A stretch of DNA of 5,703 nucleotides from Sediminibacterium sp. (GTDB taxonomy: Bacteria > Bacteroidota > Bacteroidia > Chitinophagales > Chitinophagaceae): NCBI GenBank assembly GCA_023256555.1, contig JALRFB010000071.1, positions 1 to 5,703 on the forward strand, read 5' to 3'. Positions within the stretch are counted from its first letter, which is position 1, and each line of letters opens with the position of its first letter. Both the position numbers and the translations under genes were made by a program. The notes below the pieces were generated by a model. The model saw only the letters and a program-made list of their open reading frames with translations. It searched no databases and was not told where the DNA came from. Below, piece after piece: positions 1-5,703 of the stretch.

Positions 1-1465
1 CTTCTTCAATCTTATACTGACTGCCATATTTCTCTTGTAAAGCAGCTAATAAATTTTTCTTATTGCCATTGGCATCTACCGGAAGGGCCTCTGTTACAAT
101 AGATTTGTTTACAGCAGGAACTTCTTTTGCAGGAGGGGCTGCTTTTTTTGGTGGAGCTGTTGGTTCAGTTGCTACTGTAGCAGCTATTTCTTTTTTAATA
201 ATGGTTGCTGTTGCCTCTGGTGCCGGTGTCTTAGCGCTTTCAATAACCAACTTGGCTTCTTGATTGACTACAATATTACTTAGGGGAACAATTTTCTTGG
301 TTCTAATGGGGTAGTGAACGTCAACTAGTTTTTTTTTTACTAGTTGGCCATCTTCCATACTTAACGATAATGCTTGTTGTAAAAAATTAAGCTTTATTAA
401 AGCTAATTCCACATGCAAGCGTTTATTTCTAGCCATTTTAAATTGAATCTCAGCTTCATTTAAAATATTCAATGCACTTACTAAATAGGAAGTATCTACT
501 TTTTGAGTAGTACTTAGGTATTGATCTCTCCAACCTTCTATAGATTCTAATAAATGTGCACTTGCTTTGTCTTTGCAGACCAATAAGTTTCTGATAAAAC
601 TTGCGAATCCATAGAGTACCATATCTCCTTCAAACCCTTTTTGATTAATCTCATCATATAATAACATGGCATTGGTTAAGTCCTGCGCTGTTAAGTAATC
701 TAATAGTTTAAAGAAATAGGCTTCGTCTAAAATATTTAAATGCTCTAAAGTATTGGCATATGTTAACTCTCCATTGGAAAAGCTTACAATTTTATCTAAA
801 ATACTCAAAGCGTCACGCATACAACCCTCACTTTTTTGAGCGATTAATTGTAGTGCATTTTTTTCTGCCTTGATATGTTCTTTTTCTACGATCTCTTCCA
901 AGTGAACAACAGTGTCATTATTGGTAATTCTCTTGAAATCAAAAATTTGACATCTACTTAAAATAGTAGGAAGAATTTTATGTTTCTCAGTAGTTGCTAA
1001 AATGAAAATGGCATAAGGTGGTGGCTCTTCTAAAGTTTTCAAGAAAGCATTGAAGGCACTAGCGCTTAACATGTGAACCTCATCCACGATATATACCTTG
1101 TATTTACCAGCTTGAGGAGCAAATCGAACTTGCTCCACTAATGCTCTAATATCATCTACGGAATTATTACTAGCAGCATCTAATTCATGTATGTTTAAAC
1201 TAGCTCCTTTTTCAAAAGACACACAGCTCTCACAACTGTTACAGGCTTCACCTTCTTTAGTGATTTTAGTACAGTTAATGGTCTTTGCTAAAATTCTTGC
1301 ACAAGTAGTCTTACCAACTCCTCTTGGACCACAGAATAAAAAAGCATGTGCTAAATGGTTGTTTAAAATGGCATTTTTTAGGGTAGTCGTAATATGGGCC
1401 TGTCCCACCACTGTATTAAAGTTTTGGGGCCTATATTTTCTAGCTGATACAACAAAATTTTCCAT
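1..1465 (-). CDS. dnaX: DNA polymerase III subunit gamma/tau, 3' part cut by window edge
   Basis: This is the clamp-loader ATPase that opens and loads the sliding clamp; its long tau form also bridges polymerase and DnaB helicase. The frame is open from ATG at 1465 to the left edge, giving 488 visible codons without a stop. Seen in the translation: the N-terminal VSARKYRPQNF motif; Walker A GPRGVGKT (46-53); a zinc-binding set Cys65, Cys75, Cys78, Cys81; Walker B IVDEVH (126-131); sensor 1 ATT (157-159); the SRC arginine-finger motif (170-172); sensor 2 GCMRDAL (214-220). The collar domain ends near VELALIKL (about 350-357). An Ala/Pro/Lys-rich linker follows (about 404-460), then the beginning of a further domain (NLLAALQEKYG). 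The start lies 21 bases after the stop of the upstream gene, with no Shine-Dalgarno sequence. An A10 run covering codons 376-379 probably allows a truncated gamma product. The assignment is secure; the C-terminal polymerase-binding domain is outside the window. Confidence 0.97.
   Translation of the reverse strand, partial: MENFVVSARKYRPQNFNTVVGQAHITTTLKNAILNNHLAHAFLFCGPRGVGKTTCARILAKTINCTKITKEGEACNSCESCVSFEKGASLNIHELDAASNNSVDDIRALVEQVRFAPQAGKYKVYIVDEVHMLSASAFNAFLKTLEEPPPYAIFILATTEKHKILPTILSRCQIFDFKRITNNDTVVHLEEIVEKEHIKAEKNALQLIAQKSEGCMRDALSILDKIVSFSNGELTYANTLEHLNILDEAYFFKLLDYLTAQDLTNAMLLYDEINQKGFEGDMVLYGFASFIRNLLVCKDKASAHLLESIEGWRDQYLSTTQKVDTSYLVSALNILNEAEIQFKMARNKRLHVELALIKLNFLQQALSLSMEDGQLVKKKLVDVHYPIRTKKIVPLSNIVVNQEAKLVIESAKTPAPEATATIIKKEIAATVATEPTAPPKKAAPPAKEVPAVNKSIVTEALPVDANGNKKNLLAALQEKYGSQYKIEE
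321..338 (-). promoter_or_regulatory. Candidate dnaX programmed slippage site (A10 run with stops in both other frames)
   Basis: On the dnaX coding strand, positions 338 to 329 are ten A residues, read in the main frame as GTA AAA AAA AAA CTA (Val376, Lys377-379, Leu380). One extra A in the mRNA, or a -1 ribosomal shift, gives ACT AGT TGA, stopping at 323-321 after 381 residues. Loss of one A, or a +1 shift, gives AAC TAG, stopping at 327-325 after 379 residues. Both products end just after the clamp-loader core, like gamma in other bacteria. Known precedents are -1 ribosomal frameshifting in Escherichia coli dnaX and transcriptional slippage on an A9 run in Thermus thermophilus dnaX. The run length favours transcriptional slippage here, but the sequence cannot separate the two. 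That slippage occurs at all is an inference. Confidence 0.72.
322..346 (-). repeat. Perfect 8-bp inverted repeat enclosing the dnaX A-run
   Basis: The arms CAACTAGT (322-329) and ACTAGTTG (339-346) are exact reverse complements, separated by nine T on the plus strand. In dnaX mRNA this gives an 8-bp stem (three G-C and five A-U pairs) with a loop of nine A. The next outer pair (347 with 321) does not match. The stem may influence slippage by RNA polymerase or the ribosome, or may be chance, because the arms also encode Gln-Leu-Val and Leu-Val. It is not a convincing terminator: it lies inside an essential gene, its stem is weak, and the homopolymer sits in the loop rather than after the stem. 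Confidence 0.6.
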
Positions 1466-1486
1466 ACTTGAAGCGCAATATACATA

Positions 1487-2668
1487 TTATTTGGCAGTGT
1501 AGTCCATTTCTGGATGACGTTCAAAAGGATGTTGATTTAAGTCAAAAATATGTCTATAAGTAACCATTCGTCTACTTGGTTGGGCGCCTAAACTTTTGTA
1601 GATATTCACCATTTTAGGGTTCCAATCTGCTGCCCATCCCATTTCGTATTGTGTGTATGTTTTAATCTTATATAGTAACAAAGCACTAGAATAAATTAGG
1701 AAGCTATCCACTCCTAAAGATTGGTATTTGGGTACTACTCCAAAAGCTAGTCCCGTTAATTGAGTGTTTTGTTTACGCCACTTCATCCACAGTAAATGAA
1801 TCTTCTGTAATAGTCCTAATTGTCCATTGAAATGTTTGAAATATTGATTTACATCGGGGATATTAATAAACATGGCAATGGGCTCTTCTTTGTAATAAGC
1901 AAACCAAATCACTCTCTCATCCATAATAGGACTGAGGGTCTTAAATAATTTTATGATTTGTTCTAAAGTAATCGCTTTTGCTTCACCGTGTTGCGCCCAT
2001 GCTTCATTGTAAATAGTGACAAAATCTTGTGCGTATTTGGTCAAATTTTTTTTATCTAAATGCTTCGCTTGGTAATCTGCTTTGGATTTGAATTTTATGT
2101 AACGTTCTTTAAATCTTGGAGGAAGCTCGTCAAAAATATTGAGTCTATAATAGTATTGGTTGTAAAAATTTTTAAAACCATACTCTTCAAATAAGTTTTG
2201 GTAATAGTCTGGGTTAAATGACATGCCATACATGGGTTCTTTGTCAAATCCTTCCACCATTAAACCCCACCATTTATCTCTGTCGCCAAAATTCACAGGC
2301 CCGTCCATGGCTTCCATTCCATTTTCTTTCAACCATTCTTTGGCAGTATCAAATAATAGGTTAGCCGCTTCTATATCATTGATGCAATCAAAAAAACCAC
2401 AGCAGCCGGTAGCAAATTCAGTACCCTTATTTTTGTATTTGGAATAATAAAAAGCTGCAATTCTTCCAATCCATTGTCCAGCTTCATTTTTTAATAACCA
2501 TCTTTTTGCATTACCGTCTTTGAATAATTTATTTTTTAAAGGATCAAATACTTGTAATACCTCATTATCTAATGGTCGAATATAGTTTGGGTTAAACTTG
2601 TTCAAGTCTGCATTCACTTGACAAAAAACTTTATCTAATTCGGGATAATTTACTTCTACAATTTGCAT
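1487..2668 (-). CDS. GNAT-like acyltransferase family protein, substrate unknown
   Basis: A 393-residue soluble protein with no signal peptide or membrane segment. I do not recognise a named gene. The pattern suggests two acyl-CoA N-acyltransferase (GNAT) folds in tandem. The first half contains GRIAAFYYSKY (68-78), GFFDCINDIEAANLLFDTA (91-109) and the conserved-looking block MDGPVNFGDRDKWWGL (121-136). The second half contains IWFAYYKEEPIAMFINIPD (254-272) and VVPKYQSLGVDSFL (311-324), which resembles the acetyl-CoA-binding V-P-x-Y-Q-x-x-G segment, then EMGWAADWNPKMVNIYKSLGA (342-362), which resembles the typical C-terminal GNAT E-x-x-W-x-x-x-x-N-x-x-M motif. It is rich in aromatic residues (Tyr, Phe, Trp). 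ATG at 2668 follows the rsmE stop by 10 bases, with no Shine-Dalgarno sequence. The position between rsmE and dnaX suggests co-transcription but does not reveal the substrate. That the gene is real is near certain; the fold is likely; the activity is unknown. Confidence 0.75.
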   Translation of the reverse strand: MQIVEVNYPELDKVFCQVNADLNKFNPNYIRPLDNEVLQVFDPLKNKLFKDGNAKRWLLKNEAGQWIGRIAAFYYSKYKNKGTEFATGCCGFFDCINDIEAANLLFDTAKEWLKENGMEAMDGPVNFGDRDKWWGLMVEGFDKEPMYGMSFNPDYYQNLFEEYGFKNFYNQYYYRLNIFDELPPRFKERYIKFKSKADYQAKHLDKKNLTKYAQDFVTIYNEAWAQHGEAKAITLEQIIKLFKTLSPIMDERVIWFAYYKEEPIAMFINIPDVNQYFKHFNGQLGLLQKIHLLWMKWRKQNTQLTGLAFGVVPKYQSLGVDSFLIYSSALLLYKIKTYTQYEMGWAADWNPKMVNIYKSLGAQPSRRMVTYRHIFDLNQHPFERHPEMDYTAK

Positions 2669-2678
2669 AGGCTCAAAG

Positions 2679-3380
2679 CTAGAATGTTTTTAATATACTT
2701 AGTGCAAATAGTCCAGCAGTTTCTGTTCTTAATCTAGTAGGTCCTAGTCCAATGGCTTCATAATTGCTTGCTAAAGCTTGTTCAATTTCATTTGGACTAA
2801 AATCTCCCTCAGGTCCAATAGCTACAATTAAATCTTTTGAAGGAGCAAGGGATTTAATAGATGTTTTTTCCGTTGGTTCACAATGAGCGATGTACTTATT
2901 TGTAGCATTGTATTGTTCTATAAACTGTTTAAAATTAGTAGGGACGCTTAATATTGGTAACCAAGCTTGTTGACTTTGTATCATGGCAGATTGAATGATA
3001 TTTTGCATTCTATCTGTTTTAAATCTTTCATGAATAGTTCGTTCACATAATAATGGAACTATAGTGTGTACACCCATTTCGGTTGCTTTTTCAAAAAGCC
3101 ATTCTAATCTTACTGCATTTTTTAAAATAGAGATACCCAAAATAATTTTTTGTGAAGAAGATGGAACAGTGGTTTCTTTTAATATTTGAACTTGGGTGTG
3201 TTTTTTATGAGCATCCATAATGCTTGCTTCAAAAACTCCGCCCATTCCATTGGTCATTTGAATGATATCACCAGCTTGCATGCGTAAAACCTGTGCACAG
3301 TGTTTGCTGCTTTCTTCACTCAAAGTAAAATTGGGGGCACCAAAGTTTATCTGAGCTTCGTAAAAATAAGGTGCAGACAT
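2679..3380 (-). CDS. rsmE: 16S rRNA (uracil(1498)-N3)-methyltransferase RsmE
   Basis: This S-adenosylmethionine-dependent SPOUT methyltransferase modifies N3 of U1498 in 16S rRNA, near the decoding site of the assembled small subunit. The 233-residue length is usual for the family. The N-terminal part (about 1-70) is the small RNA-binding PUA-like domain, with the HCAQVLRMQAGD segment (27-38). The rest is the knotted methyltransferase domain, with FEKATEMGV (96-104), IGPEGDFSPNEI (188-199) and the diagnostic GLGPTRLRTETA (211-222), which form the cofactor pocket. The usual GPEGG appears here as GPEGD, a mild variation. ATG at 3380 lies 11 bases after the dnaB stop and has no Shine-Dalgarno sequence, so translation probably depends on the dnaB transcript. 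The stop is 10 bases before the next start. Assignment is firm. Confidence 0.95.
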   Translation of the reverse strand: MSAPYFYEAQINFGAPNFTLSEESSKHCAQVLRMQAGDIIQMTNGMGGVFEASIMDAHKKHTQVQILKETTVPSSSQKIILGISILKNAVRLEWLFEKATEMGVHTIVPLLCERTIHERFKTDRMQNIIQSAMIQSQQAWLPILSVPTNFKQFIEQYNATNKYIAHCEPTEKTSIKSLAPSKDLIVAIGPEGDFSPNEIEQALASNYEAIGLGPTRLRTETAGLFALSILKTF

Positions 3381-3391
3381 CTTGCTAAACT

Positions 3392-4969
3392 TTAAAAAGG
3401 TGAAGCGTCATCATCGATACCATCATCAAAAGAGCCGCCATTCATTTTACTTCCTTGTATAAAAAATCTTCCCCCATCATTGTCTCCACCACCTAGTCCT
3501 GGAGTTATTGGTTTGTAATTGCTTCCTAATCCTGGAATGCCGCCGCCGCTATCTCCATCCCAATCTTCGAATCTTTGAATATCCAATCTTGCTCTTAGTT
3601 TAATAATATCTAAAGAACCATTTCTGTGCTTTGCAATTCTGATATGCGTTTCACCTTGAGTACTTTCTCCCATCTCATTACTCATTACCTCGTAGTATTC
3701 TGGTCTGTAAATAAACATAACCATATCGGCATCTTGTTCAATCGCACCAGATTCTCGTAAGTCACTCAATTGAGGCATCTTACTTTCTTTTCTAGTTTCC
3801 ACGGCACGACTCAATTGAGACAAAGCTATAATAGGAATTTGTAATTCCTTTGCCAAAGCTTTTAAACTTCGAGAGATATTACTGATTTCTTGTTCACGGT
3901 TGCTATTTCTATCACCTGAACCACTCATCAATTGTAAGTAATCAATGATGATCATTTTTACCTGATGCTTATTCACCAATCTTCTTGCTTTTGCTCTAAA
4001 TTCAAAAATGTTTAAAGCTGCTGTATCATCAATATAAATTGGAGCAGTTTCTAATTTCTTAATTCCTTTACTATGTAATTGTTGGTACTCGTGCTCTTCC
4101 AATTTACCTCTTGAAATTTTTTCCATCTTAATTTCACTCTCTGCACTTAAAATTCTTTGCACCAACTGTGCAGCACTCATCTCCAAACTGAAAAATCCAA
4201 CTGCCTGAGGTTTGGTAGGATGCAATGCCGCGTTTCTTGCAAGGTTCAAGGCAAATGCGGTTTTACCCACAGATGGTCTTGCTGCTAAGATAATTAAATC
4301 GGTAGGTTGCCATCCAAAAGTAATTCTATCCAAACTTGTGAAACCACTTGGTACACCAGAGATTTCGTCTTTTTGTTTTCTTAACTCATCAATTCTGTTC
4401 ACGGCAGTGGCTAATGCATCTCCAATATCAACGAAGTTCTTTTTCAAATAATTATTTGTGATATTAAACATCTTGGTTTCACTATCGTCTAATAAATCAA
4501 ATACATCCGTACTATCTTCATAAGCATTAGAAATTACTTCTCCGCTAATTCTAATTAATTCTCTTTGAATAAATTTTTGTAAAACAATTCTTGCATGCGC
4601 TTCAATATTGGCAGTAGATACTACCACATTGGTTAATTTAGAAATATAATATGCACCACCAATTAAATCTAATTGCTCTCTTTTTTTCAAAGCTTCCACC
4701 ACAGTTAACATATCAATAGGTTGATTGTCCAATTGCAATTGTTGCATGGATTGGAAAATCATTTGATGCGCTTCTACATAAAAGCATTCTGGTTTCAATA
4801 CTTCGGTAACGGTATCAAAAGCACTTTTTTCTAAAAGAATGGCACCTAAGACAGCTTCTTCCAACTCTCTTGCCTGAGGGGGTATTTTACCGTACATCAT
4901 GGTACTGATATCCGCAGAAGGAGTTTTCTTTCTTATATTTCTATTGGTATTTAAATTGGGAAGAGGCAT
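3392..4969 (-). CDS. dnaB: Replicative DNA helicase DnaB
   Basis: This hexameric 5'-to-3' helicase unwinds DNA at the replication fork and recruits primase. At 525 residues it is longer than typical 450-470-residue DnaB, through extensions at both ends. A basic N-terminal leader (1-28) precedes the N-terminal helical domain (about 30-135, starting PPQARELEEAVLGAILL). The RecA-like ATPase follows, with VPSGFTSLD (206-214), Walker A ARPSVGKTA (230-238), SLEMS (261-265), Walker B IIIDYLQLM (340-348), LSQLSRAVE (383-391), DLRESGAIEQDAD (403-415) and the KHRNG arginine-finger region (447-451). No intein interrupts it. From about 470 the tail is Gly/Asp-rich and ends DDGIDDDASPF, resembling an SSB acidic tip. 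ATG at 4969 is the first gene after the divergent region; an in-frame ATG exists at residue 24 (Met24-Met25), so a start about 23 residues shorter is possible. No Shine-Dalgarno sequence is visible. Confidence 0.97.
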   Translation of the reverse strand: MPLPNLNTNRNIRKKTPSADISTMMYGKIPPQARELEEAVLGAILLEKSAFDTVTEVLKPECFYVEAHQMIFQSMQQLQLDNQPIDMLTVVEALKKREQLDLIGGAYYISKLTNVVVSTANIEAHARIVLQKFIQRELIRISGEVISNAYEDSTDVFDLLDDSETKMFNITNNYLKKNFVDIGDALATAVNRIDELRKQKDEISGVPSGFTSLDRITFGWQPTDLIILAARPSVGKTAFALNLARNAALHPTKPQAVGFFSLEMSAAQLVQRILSAESEIKMEKISRGKLEEHEYQQLHSKGIKKLETAPIYIDDTAALNIFEFRAKARRLVNKHQVKMIIIDYLQLMSGSGDRNSNREQEISNISRSLKALAKELQIPIIALSQLSRAVETRKESKMPQLSDLRESGAIEQDADMVMFIYRPEYYEVMSNEMGESTQGETHIRIAKHRNGSLDIIKLRARLDIQRFEDWDGDSGGGIPGLGSNYKPITPGLGGGDNDGGRFFIQGSKMNGGSFDDGIDDDASPF

Positions 4970-5007
4970 ATCTGTTTCACTATTTTCTTATTGCGAATTT
5001 AACCCAG

Positions 5008-5037
5008 CAAACTTAGACTTCCTTGTTTTGGTACAAA
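5008..5037 (-). promoter_or_regulatory. Candidate promoter of the dnaB-rsmE-GNAT-dnaX unit (Bacteroidota type)
   Basis: Read on the minus strand, TTTG (5037-5034) is followed after 18 bases by TAAGTTTG (5015-5008). This fits the known Bacteroidota primary sigma factor consensus of TTTG near -33 and TAnnTTTG near -7. Transcription would begin near 5001, giving a leader of about 30 bases before the dnaB ATG. No other similarly good match was seen on this strand in the intergenic region. It is a pattern match only. Confidence 0.6.
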
Positions 5038-5053
5038 TGTTGTTTTTCACAGC

Positions 5054-5084
5054 TTGCTTACAATGGTAATTCACAGTAAATTTG
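5054..5084 (+). promoter_or_regulatory. Candidate pheT promoter (Bacteroidota type)
   Basis: TTG (5054-5056) is followed after 20 bases by TAAATTTG (5077-5084), matching the TAnnTTTG -7 consensus with an acceptable, one-base-short -33 element. Transcription would begin near 5091, leaving a leader of about 70 bases that is strongly T-rich (runs at 5108-5114 and 5121-5127). No leader peptide with Phe codons was found, so classical attenuation is not supported. A second TAnnTTTG match (TATTTTTG, 5129-5136) lacks a -33 partner. Confidence 0.5.
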
Positions 5085-5159
5085 GACTTATTAACAGGTA
5101 TTGCACCTTTTTTTAGCCTATTTTTTTGTATTTTTGAAACCTTACTTTAAAGCTAGAAC

Positions 5160-5703
5160 ATGACCATTAGTTACCATTGGCTAAGCCAGTATTTACCACA
5201 AGATATAAGTCCAGAAAAATTATCTACGATATTGACATCCATCGGTTTGGAAGTGGAGTCATTGGAAAAATACGAAAATTTCAAAGGTGGCTTGAGTGGC
5301 TTAGTGGTGGGAGAGGTATTAGAAACAGTTCAACATCCAAATGCAGATAAATTAAAATTAACCAAAGTCAATATTGGTTTGGAAACGCCATTGAATATTG
5401 TTTGCGGTGCTGCAAATGTAGCAGTGGGTCAGAAAGTAGTGGTTGCAACAATTGGTACGACCATTTATCCAAAAAGTGGAGCTCCTTTGACGATGAAATT
5501 AGCTAAGATTAGAGGAGAAGCTTCTGAGGGAATGATTTGTGCGGAAGATGAAATTGGATTAAGTGATAACCATGATGGTATTATGGTTTTAGATGCCAAT
5601 ATACCAGTAGGTACACCTGTTGCCAATTTATTTGATTACTACGAAGATTGGATTTATGAAATCGGGTTAACGCCTAATAGAATGGATGCTATGAGTCATT
5701 ATG
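5160..5703 (+). CDS. pheT: Phenylalanine--tRNA ligase beta subunit, N-terminal part, cut by window edge
   Basis: This is the beta chain of the (alpha-beta)2 enzyme that charges tRNA-Phe; the catalytic site is in alpha, while beta carries tRNA-binding and editing domains. The 181 visible residues from ATG at 5160 start MTISYHWLSQYLP, the usual beginning of bacterial PheT. Next comes the EMAP-like OB-fold tRNA-binding domain (about 41-155), with HPNADKLKL (59-67), VCGAANV (81-87) and KIRGEASEGMICAEDEIGL (115-133). The following segment EIGLTPNRMDAMSHY (167-181) starts the B3/B4 region that contains the editing site, mostly outside the window. The gene is divergent from dnaB, and pheS does not precede it, unlike the pheST operon of many other bacteria. 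No Shine-Dalgarno sequence is visible before the start. Assignment is firm. Confidence 0.96.
   Translation, partial: MTISYHWLSQYLPQDISPEKLSTILTSIGLEVESLEKYENFKGGLSGLVVGEVLETVQHPNADKLKLTKVNIGLETPLNIVCGAANVAVGQKVVVATIGTTIYPKSGAPLTMKLAKIRGEASEGMICAEDEIGLSDNHDGIMVLDANIPVGTPVANLFDYYEDWIYEIGLTPNRMDAMSHY

Noticed and set aside
63..263. Plus-strand open frame, 66 codons, Ala/Gly-rich and hydrophobic
   Set aside because: It is the antisense of the Ala/Pro/Lys-rich tau linker of dnaX; its composition reflects that linker, and it has no start-site support.
322..346. Hairpin plus T-run as an intrinsic terminator on the plus strand
   Set aside because: The T-run forms the loop instead of following the stem, the stem has only three G-C pairs, and no plus-strand gene ends here.
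858..864. A7 run in dnaX (GCA GAA AAA AAT GCA) as an alternative frameshift site
   Set aside because: It lies within the ATPase/lid region, where truncation would destroy the clamp-loader core, and no nearby out-of-frame stop is set up.
1191..1502. Plus-strand open frame of 103 codons
   Set aside because: It lies antisense over the dnaX Walker A and zinc region and has no recognisable motif; the dnaX reading is certain.
2046..2053. A8 run in the coding strand of the GNAT-like gene as a second slippage site
   Set aside because: It is shorter than the dnaX run, lies in mid-domain, and a one-base insertion is not followed by an immediate stop, so there is no sign of design.
2223..2447. Plus-strand open frame of 74 codons
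   Set aside because: Antisense shadow of the GNAT-like gene, without family resemblance.
4212..4451. Plus-strand open frame of 79 codons
   Set aside because: Antisense shadow of the DnaB Walker A region.
5129..5136. TATTTTTG as the main pheT -7 element
   Set aside because: It matches TAnnTTTG, but no TTG lies at the required upstream distance and the T-rich context makes chance matches likely; the 5054-5084 pair is better.

Overview
The window reads as an ordinary chromosomal segment of an AT-rich bacterium, most likely a member of the Bacteroidota. The lineage call rests on protein style, on the absence of Shine-Dalgarno sequences before all five starts, and on two divergent promoter candidates fitting the Bacteroidota-type TTTG / TAnnTTTG consensus. 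A placement in Chitinophagia or a relative is possible, but this is only an impression.

Layout. Four genes lie on the minus strand in one tight series read from right to left: dnaB (replicative helicase, 4969 to 3392), rsmE (16S rRNA m3U1498 methyltransferase, 3380 to 2679), a 393-residue GNAT-like protein of unknown substrate (2668 to 1487), and dnaX (clamp-loader tau/gamma, from 1465 and running off the left edge). The gaps are 11, 10 and 21 bases, with no terminator seen between them, so they probably form one transcription unit. On the plus strand, pheT (phenylalanyl-tRNA synthetase beta chain) starts at 5160 and runs off the right edge. The 190-base divergent region between dnaB and pheT holds one promoter candidate for each direction. 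No stretch longer than 300 bases lacks a gene. No tRNA, rRNA, mobile element or CRISPR array was seen.

How the genes fit together. DnaB and the DnaX tau subunit are physical partners at the replication fork in well-studied bacteria, so an operon carrying both links helicase and clamp-loader supply. RsmE and PheT belong to translation. The GNAT-like protein has no evident tie to either process.

Most notable signal. Inside dnaX, just after the clamp-loader core, the coding strand carries ten consecutive A residues (338 to 329). Stop codons follow at once in both alternative frames, and the run sits in the loop of a perfect 8-bp inverted repeat. This has the design of a programmed slippage site producing a short gamma form (379 or 381 residues) besides full-length tau. 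A second curiosity is the DnaB C-terminus, which ends in an acidic DDDASPF tail resembling the protein-binding tip of single-stranded DNA-binding protein (SSB).
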